From Spirochaetes bacterium GWB1_36_13 (GTDB taxonomy: Bacteria > Spirochaetota > GWB1-36-13): a stretch of DNA of 49,351 bases. The DNA is taken from the NCBI GenBank assembly GCA_001829155.1, contig MIAO01000081.1, positions 1 to 49,351 of the forward strand. Reading direction: 5' to 3'. Each line of letters starts with the position of its first letter. Position 1 is the stretch's first letter. This document shows, piece by piece, positions 39,156 through 49,193 of this stretch. The notes beneath the pieces were generated by a model. The model had not been told where the DNA came from. It saw only the letters and a list, made by a program, of their open reading frames with translations, and did not search any database. A program made the translations under genes and the position numbers.

Positions 39156-40316
39156 TTATTTTAGAGGCGAAAGATGATGGCATGTCAATTTTTCTTTTTC
39201 CTGAAATCTTTCAAATGCCGCATCTGAAAGAAGATCAATTAAATCGGAAGGGGATATGTTTTCTTCCTCCCAGAGGCGGTTGAAAACACTGTGTCCGCCG
39301 AAACCGGGAATAGTATTGACCTCATTTAAAACAAAATCTCCATTTTCATCGATAAAAGCGTCAATTCTTGCCATTCCGGAAAGATTTAACGCACGGAAAA
39401 CTTTGATAGAAAAATCTTGAAGGTTTCGAGTTATTTCTGGATCCAGAGGGGCAGGAATGGTATCTTCCATTCCATCAGGACCGAATTTAGCTTCATAATC
39501 AAAAAAATCATTTTTTGAACGGTCAAACTGAAACTCTGCCGGAACGCTTGCCCGGGGATCTTTATGCCCGATAATGCCTACACTGTATTCCTTGCCTTTG
39601 ATTTCTTTTTCAAGAATGACTTTATTATCATAAAGGAAAGCTTCAACAATTCCAGCGCTTAATGTTTTACGGTCTTTTGCCTTTGAAATTCCGATAGAAG
39701 ATCCCAGTTCAGCGGGTTTGACAAAGATAGGGTACCCCAGCTCTTTTTCAGCCCGATCCAATACAAGGCTTTTGTTTTCCGTCCATTCCCATCTGTAAAT
39801 GCGGGTAAAAGTCCCTGCATTTAATCCATTGGCTATGGCAACTCTTTTTGTCATCCCTTTGTCGATTCCAATCGCTGAACCCAGAATACCGCAGCCGATA
39901 TAAGGAATATTAAAAGTTTCGATCAAGCCCTGAATAGACCCGTCTTCCCCGTTTCTTCCATGGAAAACTGGAAAGATCAAATCGTAGTTCTTTTTTAAAA
40001 GATTGTCAAAAAAACAGATTTTTTCTCTATCACTGTTTTCAGGGCAGAGGGCAAAATTTTTAATTTTATCAACAAAGCCTTCCGGTACTGCTTCATCTTT
40101 GGGAAAAACATGGATATCAGGGTGATCAAGCCATTTTTCAATTTTTGTGATGATTGAAGACGGAGAAGTAAACTCCCCTTTTTCGTTGATATGAACAGCA
40201 TGAACCTCGTATTTTTCCAGATTGATGTAGGATAAAATATGGAGGGCTGATTCAACCGATCCTTCGTATTCAGTTGATCGCCCCCCAAAAAGAACAGCAA
40301 TTCTTATTTTATTCAT
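39156..40316 (-). CDS. ddl: D-alanine--D-alanine ligase
   Basis: 386 residues. ATP-grasp enzyme with LFGGRSTEYEGSVESA at the N-terminus (Ddl usually GGxSxEhEVS), PVFHGRNGEDGSIQGL, PYIGCGILGSAIGIDKGMTKRV, FVKPAELGSSIGISKAKD for ATP, and FVLNEVNTIPGF for Mg. It ligates two D-alanines for peptidoglycan. The N-terminal segment 50-100 is a little longer than in E. coli DdlB. The ATG overlaps the stop of the sensor-MFS gene by 8 bp (ATGAATAA), so ddl is translated from that operon rather than from a cell-wall cluster. The D-lactate-specific variant was not tested; the key residue cannot be placed by eye. Confidence 0.92.
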   Translation of the reverse strand: MNKIRIAVLFGGRSTEYEGSVESALHILSYINLEKYEVHAVHINEKGEFTSPSSIITKIEKWLDHPDIHVFPKDEAVPEGFVDKIKNFALCPENSDREKICFFDNLLKKNYDLIFPVFHGRNGEDGSIQGLIETFNIPYIGCGILGSAIGIDKGMTKRVAIANGLNAGTFTRIYRWEWTENKSLVLDRAEKELGYPIFVKPAELGSSIGISKAKDRKTLSAGIVEAFLYDNKVILEKEIKGKEYSVGIIGHKDPRASVPAEFQFDRSKNDFFDYEAKFGPDGMEDTIPAPLDPEITRNLQDFSIKVFRALNLSGMARIDAFIDENGDFVLNEVNTIPGFGGHSVFNRLWEEENISPSDLIDLLSDAAFERFQEKEKLTCHHLSPLK

Positions 40317-42804
40317 TTTCTTTTACTTTTGAAGTTTTCATTTTTCTCATATTGCGGCTTAAAAGAGCAAACATCCCGACTCCTATCAGGATAAAAAAGC
40401 CCATAAAAACAATGCTTTTTGAATAACCTAACGCATTGATCATCATTCCTGCAATTAAAGGCACCATAATAGCGACAATTTTTTCATAAGTAGTGTAAAT
40501 GCTTAAAAGCTTGGCTTCACCCATGGATTCGGCTTCTTCTGATGAAGTAATGTAAGATTCTTCTGTTGCATCAACAAACATTCCCCCGACCCCGATCGCC
40601 ATAATGACAAAAATCAAAGCGGTCAATTCCTGAGTGAAGAGGAATACAATGAGTCCAAGGCCTGTAATCAAATTTCCGATAATAATATATTTTCGTTCAT
40701 TCTGGCTCTTATCCGCCATTTTCCCGATATAAGGAGTTAAAAGGCTGATAACAGCATAAATCGTGAGGATCCGTCCGATATTCGATGGTGTTACGCCCAT
40801 ATCACTCATAAAAAGGGGAAAAGAGTACTGGAAGATTCCAATAAAAGCAATTTGAACCGGAACGCTGGCAAAGAGAAGGGCGGCTAAAAGGCTTTTATTT
40901 TTGAAAATAAAGAGAAAGTCTTTAAGCGATAGTTTGACTTTTTCCATTTTTTCAGCCAAAGCTTTTTTGATTTTAGGACTTTTGACAAAAAAGAAAACAA
41001 AAAGTCCGAAACAAAATGAGAAAAACATGGAAACAAACATTCCAGCTCTAAATCCCAGCCTTTCTGCAATCACTCCTCCTATTGCCGTAGCACAGATAAA
41101 AGCGGCCGCATACCCTGCCGACCAGTAGCCGAACCCGGCAGTCCGGTTGCTATGGGTAGTTTTTTCTACGATCAGGCTGATTCCGTTAATAATTGTGGCG
41201 CCATAACCCATTCCTGTAATAAATCTTGCAACCGTCAGCATGAACACATTGGTTGAGAGACCTGAAAGAAGGGAACCGAAGAAAAGAAGCGGAACGCTGA
41301 TAAAAAAGATATTCCGGCTGCTCATTTTCTTGGATAAATGTCCGGCAAGAAGCACGAAAATCGAAACTCCAAACATATAAGCAGAAATCGGGATGCTCAT
41401 CAGAGTTTCTTCCGAAAAACCGAAAAATGAAACAGGGTTTTCTGCATAGACTTTTTGAATATAGATAGGCAGAAAAGAAAGAGGGAGCGATTCGCCGAAA
41501 AAGAATATAAAAGAGGTAAAACGGATAATATTCATACTTTCGGTCTCTGTTTCTTCTTCCTCCCTTTCTTTTCCGGCAGTTTTGTTCATAAAAAGAGAAA
41601 AAAGAGCCAAAAGCTGAAAGCTGAAAACTAAAGAGATAATGATCACCGTCAAGGCATCGAGAAAGATTTCTCTGATTTTACTCTGAATCAGGTTTTTGTT
41701 TTGAGTCAGGAAAAGATATCCTTTGACTGAAACTCCCTGAGAATCGACAATCGTTTTTTTAATCAGCCCTTGGGTATTTTTTTCCTGAAAAATTTCATCA
41801 AAGTTCTTGTCAAAAACAGTTCCCAGTTTTTTATTTTGGTCGGCATAATAAAGAATTTTATAATTTAAATCTGTTACCCGGATTTCCTGACATTCAGGAA
41901 CAATCTTCAGTTTTTCATACAGAAGAAATTCTGCTTTTTTAAGCCGCTCTATTTTTAATCCCAGCTTGGTGTATTTTTCAAGATTTTCTTTGATAATACC
42001 TGAAAAATCATTTAAGTTTTTATCAATGATTTCCACATATTTTTCTTTGAAATAATTCATGTTGAGAAAAGTGTAAGAAAACTGGGAAATCATTAAAACC
42101 AGAATGACCGCTGTGTTTTGAACAAATTTGAGCGTAAAGTTTTTCTTAAATCTGAAAAAGGTAAAGCTGTCTTTGTTTTTACTTCGGATAAAAAGGAGGA
42201 GGGCAAAAAGAATGAAAAACGCTGAAAGCAAAATAATTGAAAAATAAAAAAGATTGTCTTTGATCATCCCATTGACTTCTTTATTAATCACTGTTTTTGA
42301 AAACTGGAGGACTAAATGTCCGACAACTTTCATATGGTTTTGATAGATTGGAAAAGCGATGAAATAGTGCTCTTCTTCTTCAATAATCTGAATCGGTTCT
42401 TCTTCCTCTCCCTGTTTCAAAACAGGCTTGAAAAGAATTGTGTCTTTTTGAAAAGAAATCTTCTTTTTGATCTGGGTTTGATCTGTGCTGTAAAGAGTCA
42501 GGTTGTCCGGCTGGGTAACTGTGAAATGAGTGATATTAGAGTCTTTCTGCTTGAATATTTCAAAAAGGTTTTCCATTCCGGCAAATTTGTAAATCGGTTT
42601 GCCGAAATTGACCGAAGTTTCAATTTGTTTTTTAAGCTCTCCGCCCAGCACCTGATATTTTGAAATCAACGATGAACGGTAAGTATGTTCAAAAGAAGAG
42701 ACTGCTAAAATCAAATTCACCGTCTGCGCCGCAATTAAAATAAAAACAGCGCCGAATAAAATCATTTTAATGCTATGATGTTTTTTTGGATTTTTCCCTT
42801 CCAT
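40309..42804 (-). CDS. MFS transporter fused to two membrane-bound sensor-like domains
   Basis: 831 residues from the ATG at 42804, which has AAGGCGG 5 bases upstream. Residues about 12-35 are a membrane segment, then an outward sensor-like domain (about 40-180; FTVTQPDNLTLYSTD, HYFIAFPIYQN) and another segment (about 190-210). A second segment pair (about 230-250 and 385-410) brackets a second Cache-like domain (VTDLNYKILYYADQ, TIVDSQGVSVKGYLFL). Residues 425-825 are a twelve-segment MFS transporter with GYGATIINGISLIVEK and GKMADKSQNERKY. It overlaps ddl by 8 bp and follows a substrate-binding lipoprotein gene. Sensing and transport in one chain is unusual; the substrate is not known. Confidence 0.82.
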   Translation of the reverse strand: MEGKNPKKHHSIKMILFGAVFILIAAQTVNLILAVSSFEHTYRSSLISKYQVLGGELKKQIETSVNFGKPIYKFAGMENLFEIFKQKDSNITHFTVTQPDNLTLYSTDQTQIKKKISFQKDTILFKPVLKQGEEEEPIQIIEEEEHYFIAFPIYQNHMKVVGHLVLQFSKTVINKEVNGMIKDNLFYFSIILLSAFFILFALLLFIRSKNKDSFTFFRFKKNFTLKFVQNTAVILVLMISQFSYTFLNMNYFKEKYVEIIDKNLNDFSGIIKENLEKYTKLGLKIERLKKAEFLLYEKLKIVPECQEIRVTDLNYKILYYADQNKKLGTVFDKNFDEIFQEKNTQGLIKKTIVDSQGVSVKGYLFLTQNKNLIQSKIREIFLDALTVIIISLVFSFQLLALFSLFMNKTAGKEREEEETETESMNIIRFTSFIFFFGESLPLSFLPIYIQKVYAENPVSFFGFSEETLMSIPISAYMFGVSIFVLLAGHLSKKMSSRNIFFISVPLLFFGSLLSGLSTNVFMLTVARFITGMGYGATIINGISLIVEKTTHSNRTAGFGYWSAGYAAAFICATAIGGVIAERLGFRAGMFVSMFFSFCFGLFVFFFVKSPKIKKALAEKMEKVKLSLKDFLFIFKNKSLLAALLFASVPVQIAFIGIFQYSFPLFMSDMGVTPSNIGRILTIYAVISLLTPYIGKMADKSQNERKYIIIGNLITGLGLIVFLFTQELTALIFVIMAIGVGGMFVDATEESYITSSEEAESMGEAKLLSIYTTYEKIVAIMVPLIAGMMINALGYSKSIVFMGFFILIGVGMFALLSRNMRKMKTSKVKENE

Positions 42805-42818
42805 TTTTTCCGCCTTTC

Positions 42819-44021
42819 TCAATCTATGGTTGTATAAATTTCATCAGAGCTTCCAATAATATCAATTGGAATATCATAATCAATGAGTTCCGCTGCTTTT
42901 AAATTAATAGCAATATAAGGGAAGTCTTCAAAAATCTGGTTGAGGCTTCTTGGTTTTTTCCCTTTAAAAATCTGCACTATTTTTTTGAGATTATAAACCC
43001 CGGTCGATTTCATTTCATTGTCGGAAATTCCGAATAAAACCCCTTTTTTCACAAACATCGATCCTTCCATTGCAAAGGTGGGAATCTTGTATTTATTGAT
43101 AATCGTCATAACATTTTTAATATTGTTTTCAGTCAGTCCCGCTTGAATCGTCAAATAAAGAGCATCTACCTTAGGGCAGAGTTCTTCCAGAGCTTTTAAA
43201 TATTGGGCTTCTGCCAAGGGGATCTCTTTTTCAGGAGGATCTTCAATTGCATTTGTGTTTGCAACCACTTCAAACTTTTTTTCTAAAGCAGTTGCTTCAA
43301 CATCTTTCAATGCTGCGTAGCTTTTACCGGTTGGCGTGTTTGTGTAAATGATGCCTAATTTTTTAAAACGGACCACATCGTAAAAAAGCTTTATTTGTCT
43401 TAAATAGGCACCCGGATCACAACGGACGGTCAGGTAGTTTTTACCTGAGTCTTCATTGGATGCAATCATTCCAGCTTCAATCGGATCTGAAACAGAATCA
43501 ATTAAAACAGGAGTTTGAAAATCCTGATCATGAAAAGAAGACAAAACCTGACCTGCAAGAGTTCCAAGTCCAATGATCAGGTCAATATTTTTACTCTGAA
43601 TTTTTTTGATAAAATCAGGGGATTTTGCTTTGGTGTCTTCCCAGTTGAAATCAAAAAACAAATCAGCAGAGTTGAATTCCAGATATTCACTCGAAGTATT
43701 GATAACATTCAAAATGTCTTTCATCAGAGTGTTTTTATCGGAAGGAAGCGTAATTTCATTGATCCATCCTGCGTTTATCATGGCAGATAAAATACTTTTA
43801 AAAGTGTCTGTATAAGAATAGTATTCTCCGGATTGAATCACCAGAACCCGCCATTTTTTCCCATCATTTTTTAAAAAAGGCTTTACTTCATCCTGTTCGT
43901 TGACGGTTGATTTTTCGATTAAAACAGAAGCCTCTTTGAGTATTCCAGGATCTTTTTGTTTCTGACAGGCAGAAAAGATCAAGAAAAAAGACATTAAGCT
44001 CAGAATAGAAATTTTTCCCAT
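42819..44021 (-). CDS. ABC-type substrate-binding lipoprotein (PF04392-like)
   Basis: 400 residues from the ATG at 44021, preceded by GGGGAAG. The lipobox is LIFSAC, so it is membrane-anchored. The mature part has a type I periplasmic-binding fold: WRVLVIQSGEYYSYTDTFKSIL, IDLIIGLGTLAGQVL, VLIDSVSDPIEAGMIA, KLGIIYTNTPTGKSYAAL and DALYLTIQAGLTENN. It belongs to the 'ABC transporter substrate-binding protein' group related to TrpX. No ABC permease or ATPase lies nearby; the next gene is the sensor-MFS protein, 14 bp after this stop. A direct hand-over or a sensing role with the MFS protein is an inference. Confidence 0.85.
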   Translation of the reverse strand: MGKISILSLMSFFLIFSACQKQKDPGILKEASVLIEKSTVNEQDEVKPFLKNDGKKWRVLVIQSGEYYSYTDTFKSILSAMINAGWINEITLPSDKNTLMKDILNVINTSSEYLEFNSADLFFDFNWEDTKAKSPDFIKKIQSKNIDLIIGLGTLAGQVLSSFHDQDFQTPVLIDSVSDPIEAGMIASNEDSGKNYLTVRCDPGAYLRQIKLFYDVVRFKKLGIIYTNTPTGKSYAALKDVEATALEKKFEVVANTNAIEDPPEKEIPLAEAQYLKALEELCPKVDALYLTIQAGLTENNIKNVMTIINKYKIPTFAMEGSMFVKKGVLFGISDNEMKSTGVYNLKKIVQIFKGKKPRSLNQIFEDFPYIAINLKAAELIDYDIPIDIIGSSDEIYTTID

Positions 44022-44086
44022 CGCATTCTTCCCCAAAATTTTTTCGTAATAGAAATTAATCATAAATTTAATAAATTGATATGAAT

Positions 44087-45139
44087 TTAAATAAAAACTT
44101 TTTTAATATAAGGAACCAGCATCCCGTATTCGGTTATGTCATAACAGGTATAAAACTGAATTTCGCCTCCTGTCTTATAATGTTCTTTTGAGTCAGTCAG
44201 GTCTACTACTGTATGATTATGGGAATTCCCAAAAATTTTTATCCCGTTATCTAGAGGGATTAACTGCTTTTTAATATCGTCTAAATATCCAAAATCTAAA
44301 ACAGCGAGTTTTCGAATGCCTTTTTCAGGATATTCTTCTGATTTATTGCCGTAGGAATTCCAGCCTGTTTTTACTTTTATTTCAATGTTTTTATTTCTAA
44401 GCTCAAGAATTTCTCCTTTTAAAATCACAGCGCCCTGTTCCATTTCTTCAATATTTTGAGCAGTATAAGTATTGTAGCCGAAAATAAAAGCTTCTCCCAT
44501 CCGAATCTGGTTGCTCAGTCCTTTTATCTCCCCATTTTTAAAAGAGTCGTAAAAAATTGTACCGCCTACCGAAAATACATTGGGAATAATCCCAAGCTTC
44601 TCAGAAACAGCCTTTGCTTTTTGAAAAGTTTCTTCCACTGCCTGCATATCAGGGATGACTCCCCTGATACATCCGTAATTTAAATCAAATCCTTGTATTT
44701 GAATGTTTTTAAGATGAGAAGTAAAAGTTAAAAAATTTTCCAATTCCTCAAGGAAAATTCCGTCTCTCAATTCCCCGATTTCTATGGGAAGAATAATCCC
44801 AATTTTATTTTTAAGACCGAGATTGTTTATTTTTTCTATAACAAAAATATCTGATACAATAACTGAGTCTATGATTGTCAGAGAGCTTTTAATAATTGAA
44901 GGCGAAATTGAGAGCAGATTTTTCTTCACAGGAATCTTTTTTTTCCAGTTTAATAAATTGAAAAAATGAGCTTCTGAAATTTCTTCACATCCGGCTTCAA
45001 CTAAAACCTCGATTAATTTTTCATGAGACAAAAGACATTTGGTAACCGGCAGAAACTGGATTTGATATTTTTCTGCGATTTTTTTTAAAAGCCGATAATT
45101 TCTCTCAATTTTTTTTAAGTCAATCTGTAAGGAAGCCAA
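44087..45139 (-). CDS. Alanine/ornithine racemase-like PLP enzyme
   Basis: 350 residues, an alanine-racemase-type TIM barrel. The PLP Lys lies in FLPVTKCLLSHEKL; LNYGCIRGVIPD and SVGGTIFYDSF carry phosphate-binding positions, and RMGEAFIFGYNTY is typical. The C-terminal domain is short, as in Orr/YhfX-type amino-acid racemases (ornithine, lysine or other basic amino acids), not in full Alr. The start is TTG at 45139 with AAAGGGA upstream. It begins 11 bp after the cyclase stop. The substrate amino acid is unknown. Confidence 0.82.
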   Translation of the reverse strand: MASLQIDLKKIERNYRLLKKIAEKYQIQFLPVTKCLLSHEKLIEVLVEAGCEEISEAHFFNLLNWKKKIPVKKNLLSISPSIIKSSLTIIDSVIVSDIFVIEKINNLGLKNKIGIILPIEIGELRDGIFLEELENFLTFTSHLKNIQIQGFDLNYGCIRGVIPDMQAVEETFQKAKAVSEKLGIIPNVFSVGGTIFYDSFKNGEIKGLSNQIRMGEAFIFGYNTYTAQNIEEMEQGAVILKGEILELRNKNIEIKVKTGWNSYGNKSEEYPEKGIRKLAVLDFGYLDDIKKQLIPLDNGIKIFGNSHNHTVVDLTDSKEHYKTGGEIQFYTCYDITEYGMLVPYIKKVFI

Positions 45140-45150
45140 ATTTGTCCCTT

Positions 45151-47892
45151 TTATTTTTCATCTAATTTTTCAATTCCGTCCCAATCTTCTGGAACGCCGA
45201 ACTTGATAATTTTTTCACAGCGTTTTAAATAGATTTCAGAAGCCTTGTCTTTAGGATTCACAGAAAGAATTTTTACAAAAAGAGTCAGCGCTTCTTTAAA
45301 ATCTTTTTTCTGATAAAAGCTTACCGCTTCTTGAAATTTTGGATCTAAATCCAGTTTTTTCCGCATAAATTCATTTTCAAGATCTCCAAACACTTCATAA
45401 ATGAAAACCGGATCATTTTTTCCTTTGACTTTCACCTGATCTAAAAAGCGGTTGTGAAAATCCAGATCCGGAGAAATGTCTTTAATTTTTTTCAAAGTAC
45501 TTTCGCTCATGACAATAGATGCACCATACATTTTAGTCAGACCTTCTAATCGGGATGCAAGATTGACCGCATCAGAGATGACGGTGCTGTCCAGTCTTTC
45601 TTTTTCTCCGATAATTCCAAGCATGAGGTTTCCTGTGTGCATTCCGATTCCGACTTCAATCGGTTGTTCTCCGGCTTGTATTCTTTCTTTATTAAAGTCT
45701 TTAAGAGAATGAAGCATCTCAAAGGCGGCCTTGAGGCAGTTGGCAGGGTTTCCCGGAAAAAGCGCCATAATGGCATCGCCTATGTATTTGTCAATAAAAC
45801 CATTGTGATTTCGAATAGCGGGTGCGACCATGCTTAAATAAGTGTTTAAAAAATTAAAATTTTCCTGAGGGCTCATTTTTTCAGACAAACTGGTAAAAGA
45901 ACGGATGTCGGAAAAAAGGATTGTCATTTCTTCCTGGGTCTGATCGCCCAATGTGACATCCAGAATACTTTCTTTTTTCAGGAATTTAAAGAACTCGGTA
46001 GGTACGAAACGGGCATTTGCCTTATTCAGATTGATGATTTTTGTAATGGTTTCCTTCAGTTGTTTGGACATTTTATTAAAATCTTTTCCAAGCTCTTCAA
46101 TTTCATCTTTACTTCTAATCTGAATGTCAATATCCAGATTTCCCATAATGATTTTATGGGTTGCGCTTCGCAGTTTTTTGATGGATATCAAAAGAAGATA
46201 GGAAATAAGGATAAAAATAATGATAAAAACCAATACAGAAAAAGTAATTCCGAAAAGAAGATTGTTTTTATAGTTTGCGTTGAGTTCTTCAAATATCATA
46301 AGATCGATCCCGATATCCAGCACCCCGACTATTTCACCCTTGCTGTTTTTGATCGGAGCAATTCCCGCCAGATAGCCCCCCATTTCGTCATAATAACGGG
46401 TGACGCCAATTTCTCCCTTTTCAAAGGCTGCCCGGTGTTCTTTCTGAACTTCAAGATAGGGATACATGACCCCGTAAAAGCCTGAAAGAGTGTAATCTAT
46501 ATAATAGATTCCATCTTTGACCCGGTAAATGACCAGATAAAAAGAATCGTTCCATTTATCCTGATTTTCGTTTAATATTTTTTGCGCCTGATGATCAATG
46601 GTCTGGTAATCTTCATTCATAAAATCTTCCGGAGAGTTGATTTTTTCCAGTGTATTTCCATTGATTAATTGAGAGCTCAATCCAGCGACATTTAAAAGTT
46701 TATAATAGAATTCCTGCTGGTACTTCTCATAAAGATCCTGATAAATTTTATTTCCTGTGAAGACTACCGAAGCAATAATTAAAGGTGTGAAAATGATAAT
46801 GTTTTTTAAAACAAGCGGTATTTTTTTCTTCATCACGATTTTATAAAAAAGAGAAAGGGTGTATAAAAGGGACAATACAGCAATTATTCCCATAAACCAA
46901 AGGATGTAACGGACTAGAAGATAAAAGGTGCCGTAAAAACTCTGGTTAATCAGAGAAAGCTTTTTTTCTTTTGAAATACTTAAAATATTTTTATGGTATT
47001 TATCAACAAAGCTTAAAGTATTGTTTTGATTCAGGTAAAGGAATTCCAATAAAATATTATTCTGATTCTGAGGAAGAGAAATAGAATTCTTGGTAAAATA
47101 AGCTTCGATTTCTTTTTTTTCCAGATGTATTTTAAAGATGCTCTGCTTCACCATATCAGCGATAAAAAGATTTCCATGCCGATCCATTTCAATGCCTGCA
47201 GGTTTGATAAAATTCTTTTTTTCAATTGCGATGGGGATATTTTTCAGATTTTCATCCATCTTAAAAATCAACCCTTTTTTTGTGGTGAAATAAATATTTC
47301 CGGGCTCTGTGCCTGTGATATCTACAATATCTTTTTCAATTTCTCTGTCAAATACCGTTTTAATCACGCCTTCACTTGTTTTTGCCTCGAATAAAGCAAT
47401 TCGCTTCTCTTCTTTATAATAAAAAAAGAGAGAATCGTTTTTGACATAAAACTTGATAATGCTTTCTCTTCTTTTTTTTGATTCTTCGCCATATTGATAG
47501 CTGACCAGTACTTTATCAAATTTTCCTTTTGGACTAAAGCGGATGATTTCTTCTCTTTCTAAAAGTCCGTCTGTGATATTAGGGACAAAATTAAAGACAT
47601 AGAGAAAATCTTTTTCATCAATAAAAATTTTACCCGTATAATAAAAATCGCCTTTTTCTCTTTTTCCTCCTTCCAGAACAAAAAGAACCTCGCCGTTTTT
47701 TTTCATTTTTGTAATTCGGGTAGTAGCCTTGTCAATCAGATAAATATTCCCTTCAGAATCCTCGGCGGAAAAAGAAGGATAATTAAAATGATAGGATTTA
47801 TCAAAAGGATTTTCTATCAGATAGCCTTTTTTGATAAAAAGAAGTCCTGACAGAATTAAAAAAAGAGCGAATGAGAAGATTAATTTTTTCAT
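45151..47892 (-). CDS. Multidomain class III adenylate cyclase with NHL-like propeller, Cache, HAMP and TPR-like parts
   Basis: 913 residues. Signal anchor 1-20; outward NHL/SMP30-like repeats 35-310 (SEGNIYLIDKATTRI, DRHGNLFIADMVKQSI); membrane segments about 325-350 and 362-380; a Cache-like sensor (385-535; VTRYYDEMGGYLAGIAPI, GEIVGVLDIGID); a membrane segment 545-570; HAMP 570-620; cyclase 640-835. The metal ligands are Asp662 (ILFSDIRSF) and Asp706 (DKYIGDAIM); Lys702 and Asp774 are the adenine-selecting residues, so cAMP is the likely product. Residues 848-892 look like TPR helices. Its likely operon continues with racemase, binding protein, sensor-MFS and ddl. Confidence 0.88.
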   Translation of the reverse strand: MKKLIFSFALFLILSGLLFIKKGYLIENPFDKSYHFNYPSFSAEDSEGNIYLIDKATTRITKMKKNGEVLFVLEGGKREKGDFYYTGKIFIDEKDFLYVFNFVPNITDGLLEREEIIRFSPKGKFDKVLVSYQYGEESKKRRESIIKFYVKNDSLFFYYKEEKRIALFEAKTSEGVIKTVFDREIEKDIVDITGTEPGNIYFTTKKGLIFKMDENLKNIPIAIEKKNFIKPAGIEMDRHGNLFIADMVKQSIFKIHLEKKEIEAYFTKNSISLPQNQNNILLEFLYLNQNNTLSFVDKYHKNILSISKEKKLSLINQSFYGTFYLLVRYILWFMGIIAVLSLLYTLSLFYKIVMKKKIPLVLKNIIIFTPLIIASVVFTGNKIYQDLYEKYQQEFYYKLLNVAGLSSQLINGNTLEKINSPEDFMNEDYQTIDHQAQKILNENQDKWNDSFYLVIYRVKDGIYYIDYTLSGFYGVMYPYLEVQKEHRAAFEKGEIGVTRYYDEMGGYLAGIAPIKNSKGEIVGVLDIGIDLMIFEELNANYKNNLLFGITFSVLVFIIIFILISYLLLISIKKLRSATHKIIMGNLDIDIQIRSKDEIEELGKDFNKMSKQLKETITKIINLNKANARFVPTEFFKFLKKESILDVTLGDQTQEEMTILFSDIRSFTSLSEKMSPQENFNFLNTYLSMVAPAIRNHNGFIDKYIGDAIMALFPGNPANCLKAAFEMLHSLKDFNKERIQAGEQPIEVGIGMHTGNLMLGIIGEKERLDSTVISDAVNLASRLEGLTKMYGASIVMSESTLKKIKDISPDLDFHNRFLDQVKVKGKNDPVFIYEVFGDLENEFMRKKLDLDPKFQEAVSFYQKKDFKEALTLFVKILSVNPKDKASEIYLKRCEKIIKFGVPEDWDGIEKLDEK

Positions 47893-48066
47893 TGATTTGT
47901 TACCTTTTCAAAATCATTTCAATCGAATCGATGCTGCTCTATAAATATCGTTTTTATGAGACTATAAATTTATCTAAAAATATCTTATTAAAGGATAAGA
48001 TGTTTTTTAAAAAAAAGCAATGAAAAAATAAAAAGTGTGTTATTTGATGTTTCGAAAAAAAAACGG

Positions 48067-48089
48067 GGGAAAGTTTAGAAAACTTTCCC
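48067..48089 (-). terminator. Rho-independent terminator of ilvC
   Basis: A perfect 10-bp stem GGGAAAGTTT/AAACTTTCCC with a 3-base loop lies 30 bases after the ilvC stop; on the minus strand it is followed by CCG and eight or more T residues. A T-rich tract on the other side could also stop plus-strand transcripts. Confidence 0.88.
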
Positions 48090-48119
48090 TTTTTCCATTT
48101 TTAAGAATTGTTTAAAATT

Positions 48120-49193
<1,074 letters not shown>

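Noticed and set aside
40309-42804. Histidine kinase with MFS-like anchor
   Set aside because: There is no HisKA or HATPase motif; the C-terminal half is a full MFS transporter.
46060-46485. A 141-codon plus-strand frame inside the cyclase gene
   Set aside because: Antisense to the HAMP and Cache region of the cyclase; it only mirrors the low-complexity codon use.
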